DNA from: an uncultured bacterium
GTDB lineage: Bacteria > Bacillota > Clostridia > Lachnospirales > Lachnospiraceae
Direction of reading: 5' to 3'
Assembly (NCBI GenBank): GCA_905215775.1
Contig: CAJMRM010000053.1
Span: forward strand, 1 to 22,529
DNA length: 22,529 nucleotides
The notes below the pieces were generated by a model. That model was not told the DNA's origin and ran no database searches. It worked only from the letters and a program-made list of their open reading frames with translations. Within the stretch, counting starts at the first letter, position 1. Each line of letters opens with the position of its first letter. Positions 1 through 8,910 of the stretch are shown piece by piece. Position numbers and translations under genes: made by a program.

Positions 1-48
1 TATGAGCTCAAAAAGGAAACGACATTTCACAATATAAAACAAACGTAA
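1..48 (+). other. Possible 3' end of an upstream gene
   Basis: Frame 1 is open from the first base to a TAA at 46-48 and would encode the last 15 residues of a protein (YELKKETTFHNIKQT). The length is far too short to identify, and an open frame of 15 codons can arise by chance. The stretch from 49 to 75 holds only the ribosome binding site of the next gene. Confidence 0.2.
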
Positions 49-75
49 GAATGGATTGCGGGAATGGAGGATAAA

Positions 76-1449
76 ATGACAGGGTTACAAATCGATATAC
101 TGTTGAAGACAATGGCGATCATTGGTGTACTTCTGGTCGTTGGGACTATTCTGCGAGCAAAAGTAAAATTATTTCAGAAGCTTTTTCTTCCAGCTTGCGT
201 AATTGGAGGGACGATTGGACTAATTTTAGGGCCCCGTATGCTTGGAATCCTTCCAATATCGGAAGAAATAATGACAACTGCCTCTAATATGCCAGGGAGA
301 CTGTTTGCCCTTATTATAGCTGCTATGCCTATGTGCGCAGTGAAACTGAAGAAGGGGGAATTGCTAAAAAAATTTGATGCCATCAACATGGGAATCATTA
401 TTACTTTGGTTGGTGCTTTACAATTTGCGATTGGTTTTTTAGTAAATATTATATTTACTGCGATGAAAGCTCCTATTTATGATGGATATGGGGCAGAGAT
501 GATGATTGGTTTTTGTGGGGGACATGGAACTGCTTCTACGGTAGGAGGAATTTTCGAGAATCTAGGGGAGAGTTATTGGGAGGTAGCCCAAGGTGTGTCG
601 ATGACTTTTGCCACAATTGGTATGGTAGCTGGAATACTTTTAGGTATTGCGGTGCTTAACCTTTTGTCGCGAAAGGGGTATACAAATTATGTGTCAAATC
701 CGAATAATCTCCCAGAGGAAATGAAAACAGGACTTTATAAGAGGAAGGAGGAACAACCCTCCTTTGGAAGGATCACAACTGCGGGCGGTGCTATTGATAC
801 ATTAGGATTGCACCTGGCGTTTATATTTCTGGATATTGGTGTTGGTTATTTCATTTATGGAGTGATCAAAAAATATGAGATTCCTTATCTTACATCTTTA
901 TCATCATGGTTTTGGATGCTTATAGCTATGTATATTATCTGGCCAATCACATGTAAGATTGGATGCGATAAGTATTTTGACTCGGATGTGAAAAGTCGGA
1001 TTCAGGGATGTGTTACGGATTTCATTGTAACGGCAGCGATTATGAGTATGCCAATCTCCATGATTGCGGAATATTGGCTTCCCCTATTGGTTACATCTGT
1101 TTTAGGTTTTGCTGTAACAGTCCCAACGATCTTATTATTAAATAAAAAATTCCTAAGAGAAGACTGGGTTGAAAAGTCCATGGGTCCACTGGGAATGATG
1201 ACGGGAGATTTTATTACTGGAGTTCTTATGACAAGGATGGTAGATCCAGATTTTAAATCGAATGCCATGAGTGATTTTTCGATTGCGTATACGTTAAATA
1301 CCTTTTACTGTGTAGTAATGGTAGCCTTGATTTTCCCATACGTAGTAGCAAATGGGGCTGTGAGTGCGTTCCTGTTTACAGGGTCCCATGCTGTGATATT
1401 AGCGGTGCTTTTGGTGGTGTTTGGCATGTGGTCAAAAAGAAAGCGTTAG
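76..1449 (+). CDS. gltS: GltS-type sodium/glutamate symporter
   Basis: Membrane symporter of the ESS (glutamate:Na+ symporter) family, expected to import glutamate with sodium. The 457-residue protein is hydrophobic throughout with about ten or more membrane segments. It carries the family hallmark GGHGTA at residues 148-153, in the re-entrant loop thought to form the transport path, and a matching C-terminal block GMMTGDFITG followed by a conserved VDPD. An ATG at 64 would add four residues, but the GGAGG at 66-70 lies inside that extension and sits five bases before the ATG at 76, so 76 is the start. The arginase-fold gene begins 29 bases downstream on the same strand, suggesting co-transcription. 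Codons are AT-rich: 19 of 60 bases are G or C at 361-420, against 37 of 60 at 12421-12480 in the pilus operon. Exact substrate is inferred from the family. Confidence 0.88.
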   Translation: MTGLQIDILLKTMAIIGVLLVVGTILRAKVKLFQKLFLPACVIGGTIGLILGPRMLGILPISEEIMTTASNMPGRLFALIIAAMPMCAVKLKKGELLKKFDAINMGIIITLVGALQFAIGFLVNIIFTAMKAPIYDGYGAEMMIGFCGGHGTASTVGGIFENLGESYWEVAQGVSMTFATIGMVAGILLGIAVLNLLSRKGYTNYVSNPNNLPEEMKTGLYKRKEEQPSFGRITTAGGAIDTLGLHLAFIFLDIGVGYFIYGVIKKYEIPYLTSLSSWFWMLIAMYIIWPITCKIGCDKYFDSDVKSRIQGCVTDFIVTAAIMSMPISMIAEYWLPLLVTSVLGFAVTVPTILLLNKKFLREDWVEKSMGPLGMMTGDFITGVLMTRMVDPDFKSNAMSDFSIAYTLNTFYCVVMVALIFPYVVANGAVSAFLFTGSHAVILAVLLVVFGMWSKRKR

Positions 1450-1478
1450 ACTAGGAAGGACAGAAAGGAAGATGAAAG

Positions 1479-2423
1479 ATGAGAAAATTAAGCGGGGTTT
1501 CTATTATAGAAAGTAAATATTGTTATAATCGTTGGCGTGTGGATGCATCAACTGTACCTTATACAGTAACGTCAGAGGTGAAATATTTTTCACAGCCCAG
1601 GGATGTTGATCTGTATCATCTTTGTGGAGTTTACCATAAGGCAGGCGTTCCGGTAGATATTATAGAAGCAGATCATAAAAAATATAAAGAAAGCGAGCCA
1701 TATGAGGGATTGCTGAAGAGTGTTTCTGATGCCGTTTCTGAGGCAGTAAAAAAAGGTAACGGGATATGTATGTCAAATGGGTACTGTTTATATGCTCCAG
1801 CAATCGTTGGTGGAATCCAACGGGCAGTTGGAACAGGAAAAAAGATAGGAGTAGTATGGATTGATGCACACTCAGATAACAGGATTATCGAAGAATCCAA
1901 GGATGCAGTACGGTTTGTTGGTATTCCTATTTCTTCCATTGTTGGGCAGACCTACGAAGAATGGAGGGTGAATGCCTGTGGACTTAAGGAACCATGTTAT
2001 GGAAAAAATGTACTGGTAAGTGATGCCAGAATGAATGACGAAATTTGTAATGATAATATGCAGCGGGCGGGTATTCTTCATATCGATTCAGCTGATTTTG
2101 AAAATGAAAAGATATGGAGAGAAGAGATTGGAAAGTTGGCAGAACGTGTTGATTTAATCTATCTTTCAGTAGATGTGGACATCCTGAATTCGATGTATAT
2201 TCCGGCGTATGATAAGGTCGTTCCAGGGGGGCATAGCATGGAAACGGTTATGCGTAATATCCGTATAGTGATGGAAACAAATAAAGTGTTAGCTTATTCG
2301 TTGTTTTGTGTAGACTTTGATCATTATGAGAGAGGAGGAGAATGGACATATCTTAGTGGGATGAAATTGATCGCAGCGGGGTTGGATAGTTGGAAGTATA
2401 TTCCGAAACTTACGTTAGGATAA
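1479..2423 (+). CDS. Divergent arginase/agmatinase-fold (ureohydrolase family) protein
   Basis: Predicted ureohydrolase-fold protein of 314 residues, close to the usual 300-320. Two metal-binding motifs are clear: WIDAHSDN (D129, H131, D133) and LSVDVDILN (D232, D234), and the loop before helix 8 ends in PGGHS. The first family motif, normally GGDHS, reads SNGYC around residues 99-103, so the histidine that binds the first Mn2+ in arginase is absent, apparently replaced by Tyr102. The region that holds the guanidinium-binding Glu in arginase reads CVDFDHYE. The protein may bind only one metal or act on a different substrate; it could also be a non-catalytic relative. AGGAAG at 1465-1471 precedes the ATG. 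It follows gltS closely and shares its AT-rich codon use, so a job in arginine/agmatine/formimino-compound use linked to glutamate uptake is plausible but not shown. Confidence 0.75.
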   Translation: MRKLSGVSIIESKYCYNRWRVDASTVPYTVTSEVKYFSQPRDVDLYHLCGVYHKAGVPVDIIEADHKKYKESEPYEGLLKSVSDAVSEAVKKGNGICMSNGYCLYAPAIVGGIQRAVGTGKKIGVVWIDAHSDNRIIEESKDAVRFVGIPISSIVGQTYEEWRVNACGLKEPCYGKNVLVSDARMNDEICNDNMQRAGILHIDSADFENEKIWREEIGKLAERVDLIYLSVDVDILNSMYIPAYDKVVPGGHSMETVMRNIRIVMETNKVLAYSLFCVDFDHYERGGEWTYLSGMKLIAAGLDSWKYIPKLTLG

Positions 2424-2428
2424 TATAA

Positions 2429-2492
2429 AAGGGGGATACCCTGGCAGGAGAAATTTCTAAAATTTCCCCACCAGAGTCCCCCTTCCTTTTTT
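2429..2492. terminator. Rho-independent terminator between convergent genes
   Basis: A long interrupted hairpin: AAGGGGGA (2429-2436) pairs with TCCCCCTT (2477-2484), CTGG (2441-2444) with CCAG (2471-2474), and GAAATTT (2450-2456) with AAATTTC (2460-2466) around a CTA loop. A run of T follows on the + strand (2487-2492) and a T-rich stretch follows on the - strand. It can end transcription of the arginase-fold gene and, from the other side, of the histidine kinase gene. Confidence 0.88.
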
Positions 2493-2514
2493 GAAATACT
2501 GGATACAGATCCGG

Positions 2515-4809
2515 CTAGTTTTTAATGGCAAATGTCAGCTCTGCCTTAAACAGATCCCCGTCAATGGTGATATCGAACCGGCCGCCCTGGAGCTGGGTCA
2601 GATCCTTGGCAATGGAAAGGCCCAGTCCGCTTCCCTCAGTGGTACGGGACGTATCGCCGCGGACGAAGCGCTCAGTCAGCTCGTCGGGGCTGATATTTAA
2701 CGGCGTAGCAGAGACATTTTTAATGGAAAAGACGACCTCAGAGTCCCGGTCCTCGATGCCCACATAGACGCGGGTGCCTTCCATGGCGTATTTAAAGGCG
2801 TTGTTGTAGAGGTTCTCCAGTACGCGCCACAGCCGCCTGCCGTCGGCCTCAATGAGGATCACCTCATTGGGGAGGGTCGTAACGATGTCCAGATGACGGA
2901 TGGCGTATTTTTCTTCAAATTCACCATTGGTCTGCTGGACCAGCTCCACGATGTCGATATCAGCCATATCCAGCTTGATATTTCCGGAGCTGGCCCTGGA
3001 AGCCTCCACCAGATCCTCGGTCAGCGTTTTAAGGCGCTGGGATTTCTGGTCCAGGACCTCAAGATATTTCTGGATCGTGGGATCCTGGGGCTTTTCGCGC
3101 TTGATGAGGTCCACATAGTTGATGATGGAGGTCAGCGGCGTCTTAATATCATGGGACACGTTGGTGATCAGGTCTGCCTTTAAGCGCTCACTTTTTACCT
3201 GCTCGGCCAGAGCCGTTTCCAGGCCGTCGCTGATGCGGTTTAAGCCCTCGGCCAGCTGTGCTTCCAGGCTGGAAAACTGGGATACGTCCACCTTGTAGCT
3301 GGTCTCTCCGGAAGCCAGCTTGTCGATGGCCTGATGGATCTTGTCCGTCTGGACGGCGTTGCGGTACAGATAGTAGAAGACCATCAGGTTTCCCGCGATC
3401 CAGAAGGATACGCCGGCCAGGAAGGGAACGGAGGTAAATCCGCTTCCGTCGCTCTGGATCAGGTAAAATGCCCCCAGGGTGATCGCAAACACATTGGCCG
3501 CCAGATAGAGCGCAAAGCTCATGGTCAGACGGTATTTGAAGGTGCTTTCGGAAAGGGTCTCCGTCAGATCGTGAAGGAGGCTGTTGGTCCAAAGGCTTTC
3601 CGCCTTATACCGGCGGGTCAGGCTGAAAAAGGTCAGGATCCCCACCATATACAGGCTTCCGAACATCATGAGGCGGCTGGCGCGGTCCCAGTAGTTTTCC
3701 GTCACCAGAAGATGCAGGAGCTTTGATGCCAAAGGCGCCAGAAAGGCGGCGCTTATGTAGGCGGCAAAGGCCATCAACAGCAGCATCAGATCCGTTTTGA
3801 TCTTATCAAAGGGATAAAGGACCACGGACCGGTCCCCAAGAGCCGGATGGCCCGAGGCAAACATAAGGAAAACAAAGGTCAGAAGGCAGCCGGCCAGACC
3901 GATGGAAGCCAGGTAGAGACCGTTTACGAAGGTCTTCCTGGAGCTGTTGTACTGGGTATATGCATGGGCATAGTCGTCCAGGGCCTTATAGCTGGTGTCC
4001 AGACCGATGACCACATAGTTGTTGGAGCTGTTGTAGGGGTTTGCCTTGGCCATGAGAGCCGGAACACTGGGGAAGGTGGAATTAAAGTTCGTCCTTACGG
4101 CCAGGTCGTTGGAATCCCCGGAATAATAGATATATTTTCCCATGGCCATCATGTCGTCGATGGTCATTTCCGGCGCATTGGTGTGGATCTCATAGATGGC
4201 GTCATTTTTGGAATAAAAGGTCACACGGAAATAAAAGTTGGTGAAATCCGACATGAGCCGGGAATATATGGAGTAATAGGAAGAGAACCGCTTCAGGATC
4301 TCGTAGGTCAGCTCCGGCAGGGTGGCAAAGGACTGGTCGGGTCCCGTCAGCTCCTCCTCGGACTGATAGCAGCGCCAGCGCACATAATACTGCTCCTCAT
4401 CCTCTGCGCTGAGGTTTTCGGGCCCGCCCTTTAAGGCATAGTTGTCGGCCTCATCCATATAATAGCCCAGGGACTTTCCGTATAGGATGATGTCGTTGAG
4501 GGTATAGCTCTTGTCTCCGCCGGGGCCGGAGGAGACGTCCAGGACCATTTTATTGTAGTCCACCTCTCCGTTGGTCTCAAAAAGCTCCTGGTACTGGATA
4601 TAGTCGAAAATACTGGCGATGTCGGCCTGCACCTTCTTATTAAAATCCGGAGACTGGTCAAAGGTCTCATCCTTGATCCAGTCCAGTCCGCGGCCGTAAT
4701 TGCTGTTCAGATACATGAACCCAACTCCGGTCAGCGTGATCAGGGCAAAAAGAAAGTGCAGGAAACCGGAAAAACGCTTCAGAAAAAAACTTGGTGTATT
4801 CTGGTTCAT
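2515..4809 (-). CDS. Membrane sensor histidine kinase
   Basis: Two-component sensor kinase of 764 residues that should phosphorylate the response regulator encoded just upstream. A membrane helix at about 12-33 is followed by an outside sensor region (about 34-297) rich in Tyr and Asn with no recognised domain. A cluster of membrane helices follows (about 298-318, 339-360, 380-397, 429-451, 462-483), then a HAMP-like linker. The HisKA motif NVSHDIKTPLTS has the phospho-acceptor at H553. The ATPase domain has the N box LENLYNNAFKYA (N670 region) and the G box EGSGLGLSIA (725-734). All catalytic motifs are intact. The gene starts 11 bases after the regulator stop, so the two form an operon. The large sensor plus five-helix membrane unit is longer than in a standard VanS/PhoR-type kinase; the stimulus cannot be read from sequence. 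Confidence 0.93.
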   Translation of the reverse strand: MNQNTPSFFLKRFSGFLHFLFALITLTGVGFMYLNSNYGRGLDWIKDETFDQSPDFNKKVQADIASIFDYIQYQELFETNGEVDYNKMVLDVSSGPGGDKSYTLNDIILYGKSLGYYMDEADNYALKGGPENLSAEDEEQYYVRWRCYQSEEELTGPDQSFATLPELTYEILKRFSSYYSIYSRLMSDFTNFYFRVTFYSKNDAIYEIHTNAPEMTIDDMMAMGKYIYYSGDSNDLAVRTNFNSTFPSVPALMAKANPYNSSNNYVVIGLDTSYKALDDYAHAYTQYNSSRKTFVNGLYLASIGLAGCLLTFVFLMFASGHPALGDRSVVLYPFDKIKTDLMLLLMAFAAYISAAFLAPLASKLLHLLVTENYWDRASRLMMFGSLYMVGILTFFSLTRRYKAESLWTNSLLHDLTETLSESTFKYRLTMSFALYLAANVFAITLGAFYLIQSDGSGFTSVPFLAGVSFWIAGNLMVFYYLYRNAVQTDKIHQAIDKLASGETSYKVDVSQFSSLEAQLAEGLNRISDGLETALAEQVKSERLKADLITNVSHDIKTPLTSIINYVDLIKREKPQDPTIQKYLEVLDQKSQRLKTLTEDLVEASRASSGNIKLDMADIDIVELVQQTNGEFEEKYAIRHLDIVTTLPNEVILIEADGRRLWRVLENLYNNAFKYAMEGTRVYVGIEDRDSEVVFSIKNVSATPLNISPDELTERFVRGDTSRTTEGSGLGLSIAKDLTQLQGGRFDITIDGDLFKAELTFAIKN

Positions 4810-4820
4810 CTGGATTCTCC

Positions 4821-5516
4821 TTACTGTTTCTCGATCTTATAGCCCACGCCCCAGACCACCTTTAAGTAGCGGGGTTCCTTGGGATTGATCTCAATTTTTT
4901 CGCGGATATGGCGGATATGGACGGCCACGGTATTATCGGCGCCGATGGCGTCCTCGTTCCAGATCTTTTCATAGATCTGGTCGATGGAGAATACCTTTCC
5001 GGCGTTCTTTACAAGGAGCAGCAGGATATTGTATTCAATGGGCGTGAGCTTGATGGGCTCGCCGTCCACCGTTACCTCTTTATTTTCGTCATTGATCATA
5101 AGACCGCCGCATTTATAGACCTGGGAGCTGTTCTGCTGGTTCAGGTTTCCAAGCTGGGTGTAGCGGCGGAGCTGGGATTTGACCCGGGCCACCAGCTCCA
5201 GGGGGTTAAAGGGCTTTGTGATATAGTCGTCTGCACCGATATTTAAGCCCAGGATCTTGTCGGTATCCTCGGATTTGGCCGACAGGATGATAATGGGGAT
5301 GCTGCTGGTCTCGCGCACCTTTAAGGTGGTGCGGATCCCGTCCAGGCCCGGCATCATCACGTCCACGATCATCAGGTTCACCTCATGATCCTCCAGGTAT
5401 TCCAGGGCCTCATAGCCGTCGTAGGCCTTGATGACCTCAAAGCCCTCTCCCGTAAGATAGATATTTATAGCTTCAACGATCTGTTTATCGTCATCGCATA
5501 CAAGAATTGTCTGCAT
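4821..5516 (-). CDS. OmpR/PhoB-family response regulator
   Basis: DNA-binding response regulator of 231 residues, a standard length. The receiver domain (1-120) shows the acidic pocket CDDD (8-10), the phospho-acceptor D52 in VDVMMPG, S79 in the ILSA strand end and K101 in KPFNP. The C-terminal winged helix (about 130-231) ends in the typical IRHIREKIE...VWGVGYKIE pattern, so it is an OmpR/PhoB-type transcription factor. AAGGAGGAC lies just before the ATG. Its partner kinase follows 11 bases downstream. The only sequence between it and glgB is the 96-base gap holding a perfect 17-bp inverted repeat, so any promoter of its own must lie there. Targets are unknown. Confidence 0.95.
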   Translation of the reverse strand: MQTILVCDDDKQIVEAINIYLTGEGFEVIKAYDGYEALEYLEDHEVNLMIVDVMMPGLDGIRTTLKVRETSSIPIIILSAKSEDTDKILGLNIGADDYITKPFNPLELVARVKSQLRRYTQLGNLNQQNSSQVYKCGGLMINDENKEVTVDGEPIKLTPIEYNILLLLVKNAGKVFSIDQIYEKIWNEDAIGADNTVAVHIRHIREKIEINPKEPRYLKVVWGVGYKIEKQ

Positions 5517-5549
5517 AAGCGTCCTCCTTCATGGTTTGATCCAGGTAAA

Positions 5550-5597
5550 AATACGTTCACCACATTCAGTATAACATAAAAATGTGGTGAACGTATT
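5550..5597 (-). terminator. Perfect 17-bp inverted repeat, probable glgB terminator with a -10 element in the loop
   Basis: AATACGTTCACCACATT (5550-5566) and its exact reverse complement (5581-5597) flank a 14-base loop. Read on the - strand it lies 16 bases past the glgB stop, and a run of five T follows the second arm, so it fits an intrinsic terminator for glgB despite modest GC. The loop reads TTATACTG on the - strand, resembling a -10 hexamer, which would start the regulator-kinase transcript inside the second arm. A palindromic operator is the alternative reading. Confidence 0.7.
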
Positions 5598-5612
5598 AAA
5601 AATTCCTGTCAA

Positions 5613-7559
5613 TTAATTAAAACGGAAGATGGCGGTCCCGTAAGCCGGAAGCGGATAGGCGAAGGAATAGGGCTGGCCATCGCATTCGGATTTTACGGAG
5701 CGCTTGGAGAAGGCGTGTTCCCCGCGCTTATAAAGACCGTGCTCATTGTCCAGGATCAGCGTATAGGTTCCGGATTTGGGAACGCCCACCCGGTAATCGT
5801 CCCGGGCCATAGGGGTGAAGTTGATGACGAACAGGAGGTTTTTCTTTCCTGTTTCATCCCGGCGGATGAAGCTGAAGATGCTCCGGTCGCCGTCGTTGGC
5901 GTTGATCCACTGGAAGCCGTTCCAATCGCTGTCCAGCCGGTAGAGAGCCGGATATTTCTGGTAGACATGGAGCAGGTCGCTGTAATATTTTAACAGGTCC
6001 CTGTGCTGGGGCTCGTCCGCCAGATACCAGTCCAGGGCTGTTTTTTCGTCCCACTCATGGTACTGGCCGAAATCCTGGCCCATGAACAAGAGCTTTTTGC
6101 CCGGATGGCCCATCATGAAGGTATAGCCGGCCTTCAGGTTTGCAAATTTATCGTCCGGGAAGCCGGGCATTTTATTGATCATGGAGCATTTCAGGTGGAC
6201 CACCTCGTCGTGGGACAGGGTCAGGATGTAGTTTTCGCTGGTGGCATAGGTGATGCCGAAGGTCATTTTATTGTGGTTGAATTTCCGGAAATATGGGTCT
6301 AATTTCATATATTCCAGAAAATCATGCATCCATCCCATATTCCATTTGAAGGTAAAGCCCAGTCCGCCCTCCTCCGGCGCCTTTGTGACGCCGGGCCATG
6401 CGGTGGATTCCTCGGCGATCATGATGGCCCCGGTCATATGGCCCGTAAGGACGCTGTTTAGATGGCGGAAGAATTCGATGGCCTCCAGATTTTTGTTTTC
6501 CCCGTACTGATTGGGGACCCAGTTTCCTTCGCTGCGTCCGTAGTCCAGATACAGCATGGAGGCCACGGCGTCCACCCGGAGACCATCCACATGGAAGTTC
6601 TCCACCCAGTAAAGGGCGTTGGCGATCAGGAAGTTTTTTACCTCGTTTTTTCCGTAATCAAAGACCTTGGTTCCCCAGTCGGGATGCTCTCCCTTTCTGG
6701 GATCCGCGTATTCATAAAGGGCCTCCCCGTCAAAATCAGCCAGGCCGTGGGCGTCCTTGGGGAAATGGGCCGGAACCCAGTCCAGGATCACGCCGATCCC
6801 CTTTTTGTGGAGATAGTTGACAAAGTACATGAAATCCCTGGGACTTCCATAGCGGGAGGTGGGAGCGTAATATCCGGTCACCTGGTAGCCCCAGGAGCCG
6901 TCGTAGGGATGCTCGGCGATGCCCATGAGCTCCACATGGGTGTAGCCCATTTTTATTACATAATCGGCCAGCTCGTGGGCCGCCTCCTTATATGTATAAT
7001 AGCCTTCCTTTTCCGGCCGGCTGGCTTTCCTCCAGGAACCCAGATGGACCTCGTAAATGGCCATGGGAGCCTTTTCCGGCTCTGTGTGCTTCCGCTTTTC
7101 CATCCATTTTTCGTCGCTCCAGGAAAAACCGGAGAGGTCTGCGGTGATGGAGGCGGTTCCTGGCCGGAATTCGGCGCTGAACGCATAGGGATCAGCTTTA
7201 AAAAGGATCTTATCGTCCTTTGTGGTGATGGCAAATTTATAAAGCTCGCCGGTGCCGAGGCCCGGTATGAAGGCTTCATAGATACCGGATCCCTCCAGGG
7301 GCTTCATGGGTGAGGCCTCCGGATCCCAGCCATTGAAATCCCCGACGACGCCCACAGCCTTTGCATGGGGCGCCCATACGGCGAAATACATGCCCTGTTT
7401 TCCGCGGAAGGTGCGGGGATGGGCTCCCAGCTTTTCGAAAATCTTATAATGGGTGCCCTGGCCGAAGAGATAGCGGTCCAGCTCTGTGATAAAGCCGGTT
7501 CCGGCCTGCTTTCCGGTTTTTTTTGATACAGCCTTTCTGCCTGTTCCTGAATTTTTCAT
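5613..7559 (-). CDS. glgB: 1,4-alpha-glucan (glycogen) branching enzyme GlgB
   Basis: Cytoplasmic enzyme that cuts alpha-1,4 glucan chains and rejoins them through alpha-1,6 links during glycogen synthesis. The 648-residue protein has an N-terminal CBM48 domain (about 45-135, with AVWAPHAKAVGVVGDFNGW), a GH13 barrel (about 165-520) and a C-terminal beta domain. Catalytic residues are in place: nucleophile D330 in GLRVDAVASM, acid/base E383 in IAEEST, and D451 in LSHDEVVH; the branching-enzyme signature MGQDFGQYHEWDE is also clear. GGGAGG sits nine bases before the ATG. The start is five bases past the stop of the GH13 gene upstream, so the two are one operon. No glgA, glgC or glgD gene lies in the window. 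A basic N-terminal tail of about 20 residues precedes the conserved part. Confidence 0.97.
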   Translation of the reverse strand: MKNSGTGRKAVSKKTGKQAGTGFITELDRYLFGQGTHYKIFEKLGAHPRTFRGKQGMYFAVWAPHAKAVGVVGDFNGWDPEASPMKPLEGSGIYEAFIPGLGTGELYKFAITTKDDKILFKADPYAFSAEFRPGTASITADLSGFSWSDEKWMEKRKHTEPEKAPMAIYEVHLGSWRKASRPEKEGYYTYKEAAHELADYVIKMGYTHVELMGIAEHPYDGSWGYQVTGYYAPTSRYGSPRDFMYFVNYLHKKGIGVILDWVPAHFPKDAHGLADFDGEALYEYADPRKGEHPDWGTKVFDYGKNEVKNFLIANALYWVENFHVDGLRVDAVASMLYLDYGRSEGNWVPNQYGENKNLEAIEFFRHLNSVLTGHMTGAIMIAEESTAWPGVTKAPEEGGLGFTFKWNMGWMHDFLEYMKLDPYFRKFNHNKMTFGITYATSENYILTLSHDEVVHLKCSMINKMPGFPDDKFANLKAGYTFMMGHPGKKLLFMGQDFGQYHEWDEKTALDWYLADEPQHRDLLKYYSDLLHVYQKYPALYRLDSDWNGFQWINANDGDRSIFSFIRRDETGKKNLLFVINFTPMARDDYRVGVPKSGTYTLILDNEHGLYKRGEHAFSKRSVKSECDGQPYSFAYPLPAYGTAIFRFN

Positions 7560-7563
7560 ACTG

Positions 7564-8904
7564 TTATGCCTCCCGAAGTTTAAAGATCGCGCCGCCTGAC
7601 GGCGGAAGGGTCACAGAAAGCCTCCCGTTTTCCACTGGTACCGGCGCTGCCTGTCCGTCCAGAAGATTTACGGCCTGGGATGCCGGAAATGGAACCGGTA
7701 TGGAAAGGCCGGCCGACTGGCTGTCGTTGTTGACCGCTGAAAGGATCATTGTATGTTCTCCCAGCCGGCCGAATGCATACTGCCGGTTGGTCAGAAGAAG
7801 CTCCCTATACGCGCCGCCGTGGAGCTCTGGATGGTCCCTGTGGATCCGGGCCAGAGCGGCGATATGGTCCGTAATGGGACGGGCCTCCTGCTCCATGTCC
7901 TTTAAGGAGAGGGCTGGCCGGAGGGCCTCGTCGGATTCCCGGGTGCGGGTTCCCTGGACGGCCCATTCGCTTCCATAATAGATGGACGGAATCCCGGGAA
8001 GAGTGAATAAAAGCTGGTATACGGGGAACAGATGGCCGGGCTCCTTCAGCTTACTGGCGATCCGGTCCTCGTCATGGTTATCCGTAAAGGTATACAGCGC
8101 TCCACCCACGGCCTCCAGGCGCCTGACGTTATGGGCGATCTCAAAGTAATTATGGTCGTTGTGGCCGGAGTAAAGCGCTTTATGGAGCTCGTAATTGGTA
8201 ACAGAATGGAGCATCTCTCCATTGACCCATCTTCCGTATTCCCCATGGATCACCTCTCCCATGAGCCAGAAATCCTCCTTCATGGAGGCGGTGCGGCTGC
8301 GCAGCTCCTTCATGAAGCCAAAATCTAAAACATTGGCGCAGTCCAGGCGGAGGCCGTCGATGTGGAAGGTATCGATCCAGAATTTTACAGTATCGATCAG
8401 ATATTCCTTCACTGCCGGGTTCTGCAGGTTCAGGCATGGAAGCTCGTAGTGCCCCTGCCAGGCCTCATAGCCAAAGGAATCGCCCATGGGGCTTCCCCAG
8501 CCGAAGTTTACTCCCCGGTACCAGTCCTTATAGGGCGAGGACTCTCTCTTTTCCTGGATATCGCGGAAGGCGGGAAATTCCCGTCCGGTGTGGTTGAATA
8601 CAGCGTCGGCCACCACGCGGATCCCGTGGCTGTGGCACTGGTCCACGAAATTTGCAAAATCCTCATTGGTCCCCAGCCTCCGGTCCGTCAGGCGCAGATC
8701 CCTGGTGTCATAGCCGTGGCTTGTGGATTCAAAAACAGGGCCGATGTAGAGGGCGGTGCAGCCCAGGTCCCGTATATGGGGGATCCACTGGAGCAGCTCA
8801 TCAAAGCGGCGGGCGGCCGAGGCTTCATGGTTCGTTTTAGGGGCCCCCAGGAGTCCCAAAGGGTAGATGTGATAAAAAACTGCTTTCTGATACCAGGGCT
8901 TCAT
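7564..8904 (-). CDS. GH13 alpha-amylase-family glycosidase, cytoplasmic
   Basis: Alpha-glucan-active GH13 enzyme of 446 residues without signal peptide, membrane helix or N-terminal starch-binding domain, so it probably acts inside the cell on maltodextrins or glycogen. Conserved regions are clear: DAVFNH (100-105), nucleophile D188 in GLRLDCAN, acid/base E217 in LMGEVIHGE, and D278 in FTDNHDEDRI, followed by GIPSIYYGSEW. The neopullulanase/cyclomaltodextrinase-like VFNHTG and GEVIHGEY motifs suggest a hydrolase of short glucans, but specificity is not settled by sequence. AGGAGGTC about 12 bases upstream, inside the end of the DUF2508 gene, serves as ribosome binding site. Tight spacing to glgB downstream suggests paired roles in glycogen remodelling. 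Confidence 0.92.
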   Translation of the reverse strand: MKPWYQKAVFYHIYPLGLLGAPKTNHEASAARRFDELLQWIPHIRDLGCTALYIGPVFESTSHGYDTRDLRLTDRRLGTNEDFANFVDQCHSHGIRVVADAVFNHTGREFPAFRDIQEKRESSPYKDWYRGVNFGWGSPMGDSFGYEAWQGHYELPCLNLQNPAVKEYLIDTVKFWIDTFHIDGLRLDCANVLDFGFMKELRSRTASMKEDFWLMGEVIHGEYGRWVNGEMLHSVTNYELHKALYSGHNDHNYFEIAHNVRRLEAVGGALYTFTDNHDEDRIASKLKEPGHLFPVYQLLFTLPGIPSIYYGSEWAVQGTRTRESDEALRPALSLKDMEQEARPITDHIAALARIHRDHPELHGGAYRELLLTNRQYAFGRLGEHTMILSAVNNDSQSAGLSIPVPFPASQAVNLLDGQAAPVPVENGRLSVTLPPSGGAIFKLREA

Positions 8905-8910
8905 AGCCGG

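Noticed and set aside
3847..4434. Long + strand open frame opposite the histidine kinase
   Set aside because: It is the mirror of the GC-rich kinase coding strand, has no ribosome binding site or recognisable domain, and the - strand protein is unmistakable.
6462..7313. 283-codon + strand open frame opposite glgB
   Set aside because: Antisense to an intact branching enzyme gene with all catalytic motifs; composition is that of a reversed coding sequence.
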